From positions 36,345 through 100,344 of the forward strand of contig CABSCP010000010.1 in the NCBI GenBank assembly GCA_902476265.1: a stretch of DNA of 64,000 nt, written 5' to 3'. Under the pieces are notes generated by a model. That model had not been told where the DNA came from, did not search any database, and was given only the letters and a program-made list of their open reading frames with translations. The position numbers and the translations under genes were made by a program. The first letter of the stretch is position 1; each line of letters starts with the position of its first letter. This document shows positions 42,580 to 51,685 of the stretch, piece after piece. Origin of the DNA: an uncultured Lachnospiraceae bacterium. Its GTDB lineage: Bacteria; Bacillota; Clostridia; Lachnospirales; Lachnospiraceae.

Positions 42580-43971
42580 TCAGAAATCCCGGATCTGATC
42601 GAACAAATCCAGCAGCCGATTCCTTATGTTCTGGCTATTTGGCAGTAATTCCACGATGCTGCACAATGCGTCATAAATTTCTTCTCTTTCAACTGTTTCG
42701 ATAAAATCGGACCGCTGATTCATTTTATTGAACGCTTCCGTATAGTCCCGGACCGCTTTTTCGGCCGATTCGGCAATATCATCCGTGGGGCCTTGGGACA
42801 ATTGGAAAATTTCACCGCGGGTTTTGCGGTACCGGGCAAAGGCCTTTTTGGCGATGGCGGCGGAAATATTCTCCTGTCCATCCCATGACCGGAACGGATT
42901 ATCCAGGTTTTGGGCCAGCCATTCCGGTTTCCTGGCTTTTTGAATCCAAAGGCTGAGTCCCTGTTCTTTTCGGTTTTTATAAAGTTGTTTGGCTGTCCGG
43001 GCGGCATCCTCCGGCAAACTGCACATCCAAAACATTGCCAGTTTGTTCATATGCTCCGGCCTGGGAATGTCATCAGCCGAAAAGCCAAACATGTCTACCG
43101 TTGTGAACACCCGCATTTCTTTAAAATCTTTTAACGCGGCAAAGTTACGGATATATCCGGGCTTCCCCCATAGCCGCAATTCCCGCAGGGATGGATAAGA
43201 CTTGAGAAGTTCTTTTAAATCAATCTCCTCTGTTTTTCGGCAGTGAAGTTCTGCCAGCTGTGTAAGAGTTGGAAATCTGCTGATTGTTTTTTCCAGGGAC
43301 AACCGCAGTACAGCTCCGTTTTCCGCTGCGTAGATCCGACAGGTTTCAGACACCGGTCCCCACAGGATGAGTTCTTCCAGCCCGTCGTTCAGATAAAGCT
43401 CCTCCACATCAGCCAATGTAATCTCCAGACTGATTAAGTGAGTATGGCGAAAATCCAACGTCTTTTGCTGATGATTTTTCAGAGAAAGATCCGTGAGAAA
43501 CGGACAGCTTTTCAGATACTCATATAATCCCGGATGCCATCGCTCACAGTGGAGCGCAGACAGGCAGGGCAGTGCGCATAGTTCATCTGCGTTTTTAAAA
43601 GCGGGGAAAGTGCTGTCATAAAGGCTATGGGTACGGATTGCAATTTCTCTGCCCGCAAACAGGATTTTTTCTTCACTTTTATCCGCCGCCTTAAATGCGT
43701 CTCGGCGGCTTTTCGGAATTTCCTGCCATCGGAACTGCCGGTATACCTGATATCCGGTGTCCCAATTGCCGTAGGAGCTGGTACTTTCATTGGACAGAGG
43801 CTTACAATTTCCCACAAAAATATAACCGGCAGGCACCTGTGGATCGACGTTGCGTAAATGAATGGTGTTTTTCCAATACATAAAATCCAGATAAAGGGGC
43901 TTGCACATAGGAAGTTCTTTTTTCGTCAAAGGCTGTGGACCGCTCCAGTCCAGCGGAAGCAGAACCGCCAT
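42580..43971 (-). CDS. Leucine-rich-repeat-like hypothetical protein
   Basis: 463 residues from ATG 43971 (GGAAGG about 10 nt upstream; GTG 44004 is possible). The centre has irregular leucine-rich units, for example LKSCPFLTDLSLKNHQQKTL, ELYLNDGLEELILWGPVSET, TLTQLAELHCRKTEEIDLKE and SYPSLRELRLWGKPGYIRN, and the C-terminal third is helical. No signal peptide or membrane helix. It probably acts in the cytosol through protein contacts; similar LRR-like proteins sit in accessory regions of Bacillota. No partner identified. Confidence 0.7.
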   Translation of the reverse strand: MAVLLPLDWSGPQPLTKKELPMCKPLYLDFMYWKNTIHLRNVDPQVPAGYIFVGNCKPLSNESTSSYGNWDTGYQVYRQFRWQEIPKSRRDAFKAADKSEEKILFAGREIAIRTHSLYDSTFPAFKNADELCALPCLSALHCERWHPGLYEYLKSCPFLTDLSLKNHQQKTLDFRHTHLISLEITLADVEELYLNDGLEELILWGPVSETCRIYAAENGAVLRLSLEKTISRFPTLTQLAELHCRKTEEIDLKELLKSYPSLRELRLWGKPGYIRNFAALKDFKEMRVFTTVDMFGFSADDIPRPEHMNKLAMFWMCSLPEDAARTAKQLYKNRKEQGLSLWIQKARKPEWLAQNLDNPFRSWDGQENISAAIAKKAFARYRKTRGEIFQLSQGPTDDIAESAEKAVRDYTEAFNKMNQRSDFIETVEREEIYDALCSIVELLPNSQNIRNRLLDLFDQIRDF

Positions 43972-44146
43972 TGTATGCTTCCCTTCCTGCTCCAGTCTGG
44001 TCACCTGACTGGCGGTATATTTTTTAGATAGAAGTTATAAATACAGAAAACATCACCCGCATTCGCTTTCATATTGTTATCCTCAAATAATTACGGCGAT
44101 TATAGCCAAAAGCCATGGGATCATCACAGGCAGAAAAAGGATTTCT

Positions 44147-45178
44147 TCACCAGTCGAATTGAATAACCTGTTTGTCTGCATCTACCCTTGCATTTATACC
44201 AAACGGAATGATGCATCTGGGAGTCGCATGACCAATATTAATATTGTATACAATAGACAAATCTTTATTGGAAATCTCATCGATTAAGATTGATTTATAT
44301 TCTTCGTAATAGGTTTCGTTTTGTGGTTTTCCGACTAACACACCGGATACAACATTAAAAATTCCAAACTCTTTTAACTTATGAATCATTTTTCTGTACA
44401 AATCCGGTGTTGGTTTCTCTTCGCTTGTTTCAAGAAGAAGAATCTTATTTTTCCATTCTTCTATACTTGGAAACAGATGATATTTTTGGCACATTGAAAC
44501 GGTATCTTCAAATCTCGTATTATCAAAAATATCGAAGATGGAATCCAAGCAGCCGCCCAGTATTTGACCTTCAAAGACAGGGCTGCCGCTTATTAACTCA
44601 AAACCATGGTTGGTGTAATTTTTCATAGAAACACCAACACCGTTTTCGCTGAAATCCTCTCTTTCTTCATACCAGATATCACTTGGGCGAATTTCAGCAA
44701 TCTTTCCTGTGAACAGCAGCTCTTCAAAATATTTCTTTGTATAAGGCAGCATCTCATTTGAAAGTTCACAGATATCCGGGAGAAAAGCCTGTCCGTAAAA
44801 AGTCTTTATTCCTACTTTATTGAGCATAAGATGGTTCATCGTTGTATCCGAAAAACCTAAAAAGATTTTTTGGCTCACTGCATTTTGCAGTTCATTATGA
44901 TCAAACAAATAGGGTAATAATCGGTATGTGTCCTCTCCGCCGATGGCACACAAAATCATGTCGATGGAATCATCTTTAAAGGCATTTATGAGATCTTTGG
45001 CCCTCATCTCAGGATTTTCCCTTATAAATTCAATCCCCTTCAAAGAATTTGGTAAAAATTCCACTTCTACGCCATAGGATTTTAATCGGTCAATTCCGAT
45101 TTTAACCTCATGCTTCATAAAATTTTCCCCTAATATTCCACTGGATAAACTGACAATTCCGATCTTCTTAACTTTCAT
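44147..45178 (-). CDS. S66 family LD-carboxypeptidase (MccF/LdcA-like)
   Basis: 343 residues. The nucleophile motif FLGFSDTTMNHLML, the N-terminal GIVSLSSGILGENF, the substrate-loop AIGGEDTYRLLPYL, the Glu region ILLLETSEEKPTPDLYRKMI and the His motif NIGHATPRCIIPFG give a complete Ser-Glu-His set. Members trim tetrapeptide stems in peptidoglycan recycling or cleave microcin C7-like toxins (MccF). AT-rich like its neighbours, so a self-immunity or detoxification role is possible. A second S66 gene is at 49645. Confidence 0.9.
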   Translation of the reverse strand: MKVKKIGIVSLSSGILGENFMKHEVKIGIDRLKSYGVEVEFLPNSLKGIEFIRENPEMRAKDLINAFKDDSIDMILCAIGGEDTYRLLPYLFDHNELQNAVSQKIFLGFSDTTMNHLMLNKVGIKTFYGQAFLPDICELSNEMLPYTKKYFEELLFTGKIAEIRPSDIWYEEREDFSENGVGVSMKNYTNHGFELISGSPVFEGQILGGCLDSIFDIFDNTRFEDTVSMCQKYHLFPSIEEWKNKILLLETSEEKPTPDLYRKMIHKLKEFGIFNVVSGVLVGKPQNETYYEEYKSILIDEISNKDLSIVYNINIGHATPRCIIPFGINARVDADKQVIQFDW

Positions 45179-45337
45179 ATGTCCCTCCTTGATCGTTACC
45201 TTTTTAACATCGAGCTCGCTTTACTGGTCATTATAACAGATATAGATATAATAGAAAACACGCTTCGCGAATTTTCTGTTACTATCAGGAATACAAATGA
45301 GGCGCGGCATTTTAATCGTGTTTCGGGAAAAAAAATA

Positions 45338-45346
45338 TGATATACT
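45338..45346 (+). promoter_or_regulatory. Extended -10 of the serine hydrolase gene
   Basis: TGATATACT about 45 bp before ATG 45392; no convincing -35. The preceding gap (45179-45337) has an AGAAAA/TTTTCT hairpin near 45254-45278 and nothing else. Confidence 0.45.
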
Positions 45347-45391
45347 GTAAAAGAGTCATAATGAACGAGGAAAATTAACAGGAGGATGAAA

Positions 45392-46387
45392 ATGAATCAG
45401 GAAATCGAAATCAGAGGGGTGGCCCTGGTAATAGAGAATGGTCATATTGTACTGGAAAAGCAGAACGGATATGGGGATCTTCCCAACAAGATCCCCAATA
45501 CAATGAATACAAGATTTGCCAGCGCGTCCGCCGGAAAAGTTTTTGTTGCGGTTGGCATTTTACAGCTGATCGAGCGCAGCAAGCTGTGTTTTGACGACAC
45601 GCTGGGAGGGATTCTGGACATGGATCTTCATCAGATTGATCCGGATGTGACGGTCAGGCAGCTTCTGACCCATACTTCGGGAGTGCCGGATTATTTTGAT
45701 GAAAGTATCATGGAGGAATATGAAGAGCTTTGGGAGGATTTTCCAAATTATAAAATAAGGCATAATGCGGATCTCGTGCCCCTTTTTATTGAAAAACCCA
45801 TGATGTATCCCCGGGGAGAAAAATTCCAGTACAATAATACAGGCTATGTTCTGCTGGCGATGATCATAGAAAAAATTACAGGGATGGAGTTTGACGAATA
45901 TTTACAGAAGAATGTTTTTGAGGTATGCGGAATGCATTCCACCGGATATTTTGAACTGGACAGGCTTCCTGACCGATGCGCCAACCATTATATTTATGAG
46001 GAAAGGACCGGAGATTTTCGTACCAACATATTCAGTGTGGATGCAAAAGGGACAGGAGCGGGAGGCGCATATGTGACCGCCGGGGATATTGTCAGCTTTT
46101 GGCGGGGGCTGACAGAAAATAAACTGCTTTCCCGGGAAATGGTGCGGGAGATGCTGAAAAAACAAACCGGCGACGGCCATGACCCGGAGGAAGGCTGGTA
46201 CGGTTATGGCGTCTGGATCATAGAAAGGGACAAGGATGAGGACATCCCCTATTTTCAGGGCTGCGATCCCGGAGTCAGTTTTCTTTCAGAATATAACCCC
46301 GGGAAGAATATCATTACCGTTTTAATCAGCAATTACGGGGATAATGTCTGGGCGGAAATGAGGAAGATAAGAAAGGAAATCTATTAA
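45392..46387 (+). CDS. Beta-lactamase-family (class C-like) serine hydrolase
   Basis: 331 residues. The SxxK nucleophile tetrad is SAGK in ASASAGKVFVAVGILQLIER, the tyrosine motif is YNN in EKFQYNNTGYVLLAMIIE, and LLTHTSGVPDYFDES is the usual loop of esterase/DD-peptidase-like members. No signal peptide, so it is probably a cytosolic esterase or amidase. The start ATG 45392 keeps GGAGG at a 6-nt distance; ATG 45386 abuts it. The next ATG follows the stop with no gap. Confidence 0.88.
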   Translation: MNQEIEIRGVALVIENGHIVLEKQNGYGDLPNKIPNTMNTRFASASAGKVFVAVGILQLIERSKLCFDDTLGGILDMDLHQIDPDVTVRQLLTHTSGVPDYFDESIMEEYEELWEDFPNYKIRHNADLVPLFIEKPMMYPRGEKFQYNNTGYVLLAMIIEKITGMEFDEYLQKNVFEVCGMHSTGYFELDRLPDRCANHYIYEERTGDFRTNIFSVDAKGTGAGGAYVTAGDIVSFWRGLTENKLLSREMVREMLKKQTGDGHDPEEGWYGYGVWIIERDKDEDIPYFQGCDPGVSFLSEYNPGKNIITVLISNYGDNVWAEMRKIRKEIY

Positions 46388-46831
46388 ATGGGAGAAAGAT
46401 TAAACGCCGAAAGCAGCAACATCATGAAGGAACGATTCGGGAAGGACACGGTCATCGCGCTGGCAACCACGGAAGACGGAATGCCCAGCGTGCGCTATGT
46501 GAACGCTTATTATGAAGATGGGGCCTTTTATATCATCACCCACGGTCTGTCCAATAAGATGAGGCAGATCGGAAAAAATCCCGCCGCAGCGGTAGCGGGA
46601 GAATGGTTCACTGCCCACGGAACGGGCGAAAATCTGGGTTACATCCTGAAAGAAGAAAATAAAGAAATTGCCCGAAAACTGCGGATCGCTTTTGCTTCCT
46701 GGTATGATAACGGGCATAATGATTACAGCGATCCCAATACCTGCATTTTATGCATCAGGCTGACGGAGGGGGTTCTTTTTTTCACGGCACAAGATACGAA
46801 ATTATTTTTAAAAACGCATAATGATACTTGA
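46388..46831 (+). CDS. Pyridoxamine 5'-phosphate oxidase-family protein
   Basis: 147 residues with a split-barrel flavin-binding fold: IALATTEDGMPSVRYVNAYY, FYIITHGLSNKMRQIGKNPA and AVAGEWFTAHGTGENLGYIL. These small proteins bind FMN, F420 or haem and are mostly uncharacterised reductases. It starts directly after the serine hydrolase stop codon, so the two are translationally coupled and may act on one compound. Confidence 0.85.
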   Translation: MGERLNAESSNIMKERFGKDTVIALATTEDGMPSVRYVNAYYEDGAFYIITHGLSNKMRQIGKNPAAAVAGEWFTAHGTGENLGYILKEENKEIARKLRIAFASWYDNGHNDYSDPNTCILCIRLTEGVLFFTAQDTKLFLKTHNDT

Positions 46832-46910
46832 AAAAGAAAAATCTCCATGGTAAACTGATAACGCAATACATATCAAACTTATGGGAAAATGAACAGCAGG
46901 AGGAAAAGAC

Positions 46911-47891
46911 ATGAAAAAGAAAGTAAAACAAAACTATGAGCTGCTGGCCCAGGCAGCGGGATTAAAGCTGGATGAGGAGAGCGGCGTACTTTACGGACAA
47001 AGGAGCGGATACAGTGTGGCGCTGTATGCAGAAAATACAAGTTATCCTTATCAGTTCAGCGTAAATGTGTCCGCAAAGCGCGACCAGGCTCCGCTCACAA
47101 AGAAGGAATGTAAACAGTTTGCCAAAGAGAATAAGACAGTGGCCTCTCTCGTTTTAAAAGGAAATCTTTTTACCATGTACTTAAAAGGAAACGGAAGTCA
47201 GGAGAAACTCAGGGAGAATGTGGTGCAGGCGCTGAATGCTTTCACAGCATTTTTGCAGGCAAACGGATATCAAAACTGCTGCCAGGCCTGCGGAAAAACG
47301 GAAGAGACATCTGCGTGCGGCATCGGAAACAGCCATATGCTTCTGTGTGAGGAATGTTTTGTTTCCATGAGCCAGAACACAGCGTTAAAAGAACAGCAGA
47401 AGTCCTTTAAGAAAGAAAACGTGATCGGCGGCATTGTGGGAGCGCTGCTGGGGTCTCTTCTGGGGGTTGCATCTATCATTGTTTTCAGTCAGATGGGCTA
47501 TGTTGCCGCGCTGTCCGGAATCATAATGGCGGTCTGCACATTAAAGGGGTACGAACTTCTGGGCGGAAGAATCAGCAAAAAGGGAATTGTGATCTGTGTA
47601 CTGCTCATGCTGATCATGACCTATGCCGGGGACCGGCTGGACTGGGCAATCATGATCATGCGGGAACTGGAGCTTAATTTTGCCACATCCTATCAGATTG
47701 TTCCCATGCTTCTGCGGGAAGGCGTTGTGGAAAGCGCATCTTACTGGGGAAATCTGGTTCTGGTATATTTATTTGTGCTTCTTGGAGCGGTGCCTACCGT
47801 ACGGAATATCATTAAAAATCAGGGACAGGAAGGGCGTGTCTGCCGGCTTGGCTCTGCAGGAAGCGCGTCTGTGACAAATTTTGAAGGATAA
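46911..47891 (+). CDS. Hypothetical membrane protein with CxxC pairs
   Basis: 326 residues, not recognised. A soluble N-terminal half (about 1-120) is followed by two Cys pairs in NCCQACGKTEETSACG and LLCEECFVSM, a zinc-ribbon-like arrangement near residues 124-148, then a linker and four helices (about 170-305). The overall plan recalls Bacillota proteins that sense through a cytosolic zinc ribbon and a helical bundle, but no function can be assigned. AGGAGG precedes ATG 46911. Confidence 0.7.
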   Translation: MKKKVKQNYELLAQAAGLKLDEESGVLYGQRSGYSVALYAENTSYPYQFSVNVSAKRDQAPLTKKECKQFAKENKTVASLVLKGNLFTMYLKGNGSQEKLRENVVQALNAFTAFLQANGYQNCCQACGKTEETSACGIGNSHMLLCEECFVSMSQNTALKEQQKSFKKENVIGGIVGALLGSLLGVASIIVFSQMGYVAALSGIIMAVCTLKGYELLGGRISKKGIVICVLLMLIMTYAGDRLDWAIMIMRELELNFATSYQIVPMLLREGVVESASYWGNLVLVYLFVLLGAVPTVRNIIKNQGQEGRVCRLGSAGSASVTNFEG

Positions 47892-47915
47892 AGCAGTTAC
47901 ATATGGAGGGACGAT

Positions 47916-48872
47916 ATGTATATTTTGGTAACACCCCCTGTCAACGAAGAACAGAAGGAAATGCTGCGGCAGGCCGCGCCCGGACACGAATTCGGATTTC
48001 ACACGAAGGATGAAGTCAAGGAAGAGCATTTGAAAAAGGCGGACATCATTCTGGGGAACCTGCGTGACCCGGCTCAGCTTTCCGCCTGTGAAAATTTAAA
48101 GTGGATTCAGCTGAATAATGCGGGTACGGAAGGCTACTGTGAACCGGGGGTGATACCGAAAGGCGCCCTTCTGGCCAATGCGACCGGGGCTTACGGACTG
48201 GCGATTTCCGAGCATATGATCGGCTGTCTTTTTGAACTGCGTAAAAAACTGCATCTTTATTATAGAAATCAGCTTGCCCATAGCTGGAAGCAGGAAGGCC
48301 ATGTGAGCGTGATCGCAGGTTCCACCGTGCTGGTCATCGGCCTGGGCGATATCGGTTCCGCTTTCGGAAAGAAAATGAAAGCGCTGGGCTGCCGAGTGAT
48401 CGGTGTGAGGCGCCGGGTGGGGGAAAAACCGGAATGGCTGGACGGCCTTTTCGGAATGGAGGAACTGGAACGTGTTCTGCCTCAGGCCGACGTGATCGCC
48501 ATGAGTCTGCCCGGCAATCCGTCCACCTATCATGTGCTGAACCGGGAACGCATTTCTCTGTTAAAAGAGAATGCCATCGTGCTGAATGTGGGCCGCGGGA
48601 CCGCCATTGATACGGATGCACTTTCTGATGCACTGTATGCAGGAAAAGTTGCAGGAGCCGCGCTGGATGTGACGGATCCGGAACCGCTCCCGGAGGATCA
48701 TCCTCTTTGGGATGCCCCGAATGCAGTGATCACACCCCATATATCCGGCGGATTTTCGCTGCCTGAAACATTGGAACAGATCGTGGGGCTGTTTGCACAA
48801 AATCTGAAACGCTATGGAAACGGTGAACAGATTGAAAATCTGGTGGATCTGAAAACCGGATATAAATTATAA
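47916..48872 (+). CDS. D-2-hydroxyacid dehydrogenase
   Basis: 318 residues. The NAD-binding loop is VLVIGLGDIGSAFGKKMKAL, the catalytic Arg lies in VLNVGRGTAIDTDALSDAL, Glu in DPEPLPEDHPLW and His in VITPHISGG. The arginine pair at VIGVRRR following strand 2 suggests NADP(H) preference, as in glyoxylate/hydroxypyruvate reductases. Substrate uncertain. Lies 24 nt after the hypothetical membrane protein gene. Confidence 0.9.
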   Translation: MYILVTPPVNEEQKEMLRQAAPGHEFGFHTKDEVKEEHLKKADIILGNLRDPAQLSACENLKWIQLNNAGTEGYCEPGVIPKGALLANATGAYGLAISEHMIGCLFELRKKLHLYYRNQLAHSWKQEGHVSVIAGSTVLVIGLGDIGSAFGKKMKALGCRVIGVRRRVGEKPEWLDGLFGMEELERVLPQADVIAMSLPGNPSTYHVLNRERISLLKENAIVLNVGRGTAIDTDALSDALYAGKVAGAALDVTDPEPLPEDHPLWDAPNAVITPHISGGFSLPETLEQIVGLFAQNLKRYGNGEQIENLVDLKTGYKL

Positions 48873-48884
48873 CGGCAGTTTGTT

Positions 48885-48928
48885 TTTTCAGCCTTTGGGC
48901 CTTTGGCTCAAAGGCTGAAAAGCTATTT
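48885..48928 (+). terminator. Terminator after the hydroxyacid dehydrogenase
   Basis: TTTTCAGCCTTTG pairs perfectly with CAAAGGCTGAAAA over an 11-nt loop; GCTATTTTT follows. Confidence 0.75.
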
Positions 48929-49018
48929 TTGATAGTCGAAGTATGAGATTGTATCTGATTGACCGGATAAAGAATGACGAAAAAACGAAATGATATTTAT
49001 CAATATAATGGAGGAACT

Positions 49019-49648
49019 ATGCTGAATCAAAAAGATTTTGACCTTTGGGCGGACGGTTATGACCGCAGCGTGGGAATGAGTGAGGAGAGCAACAGTTACC
49101 CCTTTGCGGGTTATAAAAAAGTTCTGAACAGAATTTACGGAGAGGTCCTGACGAAAAAAGAACCGGAGGTTCTGGATATCGGTTTTGGAACGGGGACACT
49201 GACTTCAAGGCTCTATGAACAGGGCTGCCATATCACCGGTGTGGACTTTTCACAGAGAATGATAGAACTGGCGCAGGAAAAGATGCCGGATGCAGAATTG
49301 CTGCAGGGAGATTTTACAAAAGGACTGCCGGAAAAGCTGCTGCAGAAAAAATATGATTTCATCGTAGCGACCTATTCACTGCATCACCTTACGGAGGAAG
49401 GAAAAGAGGAACTGATCGACACCCTGTTACCGACACTGAAAGAGGGCGGCAAGATTCTGATCGGGGATGTGGCGTTTCGGGAACGCCGGGAACTGGAAAA
49501 ATGCCGGGAGGAATGTAGCGGCAGCTGGGACAGCGATGAAATTTATTTTGTCTTTGAAGAACTAAAAAAGCGGCTTTGCGCCAGCGTGACATTTGAAAGG
49601 ATGTCCTTTTGCGCGGGAGTCTTTGTCATAGAAAGGAACGGATTATGA
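49019..49648 (+). CDS. Class I SAM-dependent methyltransferase
   Basis: 209 residues. Motif I is VLDIGFGTGTLTSRLYEQGC, then ITGVDFSQRMIELAQEKM (motif post I) and FIVATYSLHHLTEEGKEELI (motif II/III). Start ATG 49019 follows GGAGG; ATG 48974 is an alternative without a ribosome site. Substrate unknown. It overlaps the S66 gene by ATGA and is therefore co-translated with it. Confidence 0.88.
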   Translation: MLNQKDFDLWADGYDRSVGMSEESNSYPFAGYKKVLNRIYGEVLTKKEPEVLDIGFGTGTLTSRLYEQGCHITGVDFSQRMIELAQEKMPDAELLQGDFTKGLPEKLLQKKYDFIVATYSLHHLTEEGKEELIDTLLPTLKEGGKILIGDVAFRERRELEKCREECSGSWDSDEIYFVFEELKKRLCASVTFERMSFCAGVFVIERNGL

Positions 49649-50592
49649 CTGCGGAAAAACTGAACGTTGGAGATGAGATCAGGGTAATCGCACCATCGGG
49701 CAGCCTACTGCCGGAAAAAGAGGAAATCTGCCAAAAGGCGGTCGAATTTCTTACGGGCCTGGGATTTCAGGTGAGCCTGTCCAAAAACTGCAGGGTTTTC
49801 AATGCCCGGACAGGAACCGGGGATATCCGGTCCAGAGTGGAGGATCTGCATGATGCTTTTGCGGACAAGAAGGTGAAAGCAGTGCTGACGTGGTCGGGAG
49901 GTTTCCACGTGAATGAAATTCTGGAATATCTGGACTATGATCTGATCCGGAAAAATCCCAAAATCATCTGCGGCTTTTCCGACATCACAGCCCTGCTGAA
50001 TGCGGTTTATGCAAAAACGGGGCTGGTGACCTATCATGGACCGCATTTTTATAACTTCGGACGGGAAGGGCATATGCCGCCCTACACGCTGGATTCCTTC
50101 CGGAAATGTGTGATGAGTGACAGTCCATATCAGATCACGCCGTCCAAAGAAGCGAAACAGTATATTGTCCTTCAGGAAGGCGCCTGTGAAGGCACCATTG
50201 TGGGCGGCAATCTGTGCACCCTAAATCTGTTGCAGGGAACCGAGTTTATGCCGGATCTTGCGGAGAAGATCCTGTTTTTAGAGGATGATAACATCATGGG
50301 GGAATTTTTCATCCATGAATTTGAACGCAACCTGCAATCCCTCCTTCAGGTAAAGGGGGCAAAAAGATTAAAAGGCCTGGTGTTGGGGCGGTTTGAGGAA
50401 AGCTGCCGGATGACAGAGGAAACCGTACAGAGGATCGTGAGCACAAAAGAGTGCCTCAGAGGGATTCCGGTTTTGTTTAACGTAGACTTCGGACACGTCC
50501 TGCCGGATCCGATTGCAACCTTTCCGATTGGGGGGAAAGTGCGGATTATGGCAGAAAGTAACGGAGCGGCAGTGGAAATCCTGGAGCACTGA
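49645..50592 (+). CDS. S66 family LD-carboxypeptidase, second copy
   Basis: 315 residues. DEIRVIAPSGSLLPEKEEIC opens the fold, TWSGGFHVNEILEYLDYDLI and ICGFSDITALLNAVYAKTGL hold the nucleophile Ser, LFLEDDNIMGEFFIHEFERN the Glu and DFGHVLPDPIATFPIGG the His. All catalytic positions are intact. It differs clearly from the copy at 44147. Translational coupling to a methyltransferase is unusual for a peptidoglycan recycling enzyme and hints at resistance to, or processing of, a small peptide-like compound; inference only. Confidence 0.9.
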   Translation: MTAEKLNVGDEIRVIAPSGSLLPEKEEICQKAVEFLTGLGFQVSLSKNCRVFNARTGTGDIRSRVEDLHDAFADKKVKAVLTWSGGFHVNEILEYLDYDLIRKNPKIICGFSDITALLNAVYAKTGLVTYHGPHFYNFGREGHMPPYTLDSFRKCVMSDSPYQITPSKEAKQYIVLQEGACEGTIVGGNLCTLNLLQGTEFMPDLAEKILFLEDDNIMGEFFIHEFERNLQSLLQVKGAKRLKGLVLGRFEESCRMTEETVQRIVSTKECLRGIPVLFNVDFGHVLPDPIATFPIGGKVRIMAESNGAAVEILEH

Positions 50593-50632
50593 CCCCCATT
50601 TTTTGAAAGCTAAAAATTTTTCAACCAATCTC

Positions 50633-50663
50633 TTGACTCTCACAGTGTGGGATACCTTATCAT
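50633..50663 (+). promoter_or_regulatory. MerR-type 19-bp-spacer promoter
   Basis: -35 TTGACT, 19-bp spacer, -10 TATCAT. The long spacer carries the near-dyad CTCACA-G-TGTGGG. This is the classic overtwisted promoter activated by MerR-family proteins, and the next gene encodes one. Confidence 0.8.
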
Positions 50664-50704
50664 GATAATGAGCTCAGAAATACCGCATATGTGGGAGGAA
50701 GAAC

Positions 50705-51526
50705 ATGTTAAAAATAGGAGAATTTTCAAAGTTGTCAAGGATCAGCATCCGTATGCTGCGTTACTACGATGAGATCGGTCTGCTCGTTCCCGAAATGGTG
50801 GACGATGTAACCGGCTATCGTTATTATGAAGAGGTCCAGCTTCTTTACGCCCAGAGAATTCAGGTGTTGAAGGAATTGGGGTTCGGCCTGGCAGCTACCG
50901 CCGAGATTATGAATAATTACGAGGATGCAGAGTCCATGGAACGCTTCCTTTCCATAAAGAAGGGGGAACTGCTGAAAGAGGCTGAGGAAACCGGACGGCG
51001 GATCAGGCTTCTTGACAACACCATTAATTGGTTGAGAAAGGATGGTAATCTTATGGATTACAATGTGACATTGAAAACTTTACCCGAGAGGTATGTGGCC
51101 AGCGTACGGCAGGTGATTCCGGCTTATCACGATGAGGGGATACTGTGGAAGACTTTTTCAGAAGAAGCCGGCAGACAGCATATCCAGTGTGCGGTCCCCG
51201 GATATGGACTGGCGATTTTTCATGATGAAGGGTTTAAGGACAGCGATGTGGATGTGGAAATTCAGGTTGCTGTGACCGGAACATATGAGGACACGGATCA
51301 GGTAAAATTCAAAAAAGTAGAGGCCGTGGAAATGGCTTCCGCAACCTATAAGGGCTGTTATGACCAGATCACACGGGTGAATATGGCCGTGGCGCAGTGG
51401 ATTTCTGAGAACGGCTATGAAATTGACGGCCCCTGCTTTTGCATTTATCACGTGAGTCCCGGCGATACCCAAAAGGAAGAAGAACTGGTGACGGAAGTCT
51501 GTTGCCCGGTCAAAAGAAGAGCATAA
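50705..51526 (+). CDS. MerR-family regulator with GyrI-like drug-binding domain
   Basis: 273 residues. The winged helix reads LKIGEFSKLSRISIRMLRYY and DEIGLLVPEMVDDVTGYRYY, then a dimerisation helix (about 75-115), and from about residue 120 (NVTLKTLPERYVASVRQVIP) a GyrI-like effector domain ending in a cis-acting Glu-rich stretch. This is the BmrR/BltR plan: drug binding untwists its own promoter. The 19-bp-spacer promoter upstream supports autoactivation. No pump gene follows directly; the ADP-ribosylglycohydrolase gene has its own promoter. Confidence 0.93.
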   Translation: MLKIGEFSKLSRISIRMLRYYDEIGLLVPEMVDDVTGYRYYEEVQLLYAQRIQVLKELGFGLAATAEIMNNYEDAESMERFLSIKKGELLKEAEETGRRIRLLDNTINWLRKDGNLMDYNVTLKTLPERYVASVRQVIPAYHDEGILWKTFSEEAGRQHIQCAVPGYGLAIFHDEGFKDSDVDVEIQVAVTGTYEDTDQVKFKKVEAVEMASATYKGCYDQITRVNMAVAQWISENGYEIDGPCFCIYHVSPGDTQKEEELVTEVCCPVKRRA

Positions 51527-51578
51527 TCCGGGGAAAATACCAAAAAGCAGGGAAATTGAGTTTCCCGATATCCTGAAA

Positions 51579-51612
51579 CAGAAGGCCGGGCCGCAGCCCG
51601 GCTTTCTGTTTG
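51579..51612 (+). terminator. Terminator after the MerR gene
   Basis: GCCGGGC and GCCCGGC flanked by CAGAA and TTCTG give a strong stem with a T-rich right side. A smaller GGGAAA/TTTCCC hairpin precedes it (51550-51566). Confidence 0.75.
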
Positions 51613-51638
51613 TAAAAATTTGGAAAGCCGCCTTTCTT

Positions 51639-51666
51639 TTGCATCAATTTTATATTATGATATAAA
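51639..51666 (+). promoter_or_regulatory. Possible promoter of the ADP-ribosylglycohydrolase gene
   Basis: -35 TTGCAT, 16-bp spacer, extended -10 TGATATAAA. The implied leader is very short (about 15 nt), so the exact -10 may instead be TATTAT at 51653-51658. Confidence 0.4.
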
Positions 51667-51685
51667 AAAGACGGAGGAGGACGGG

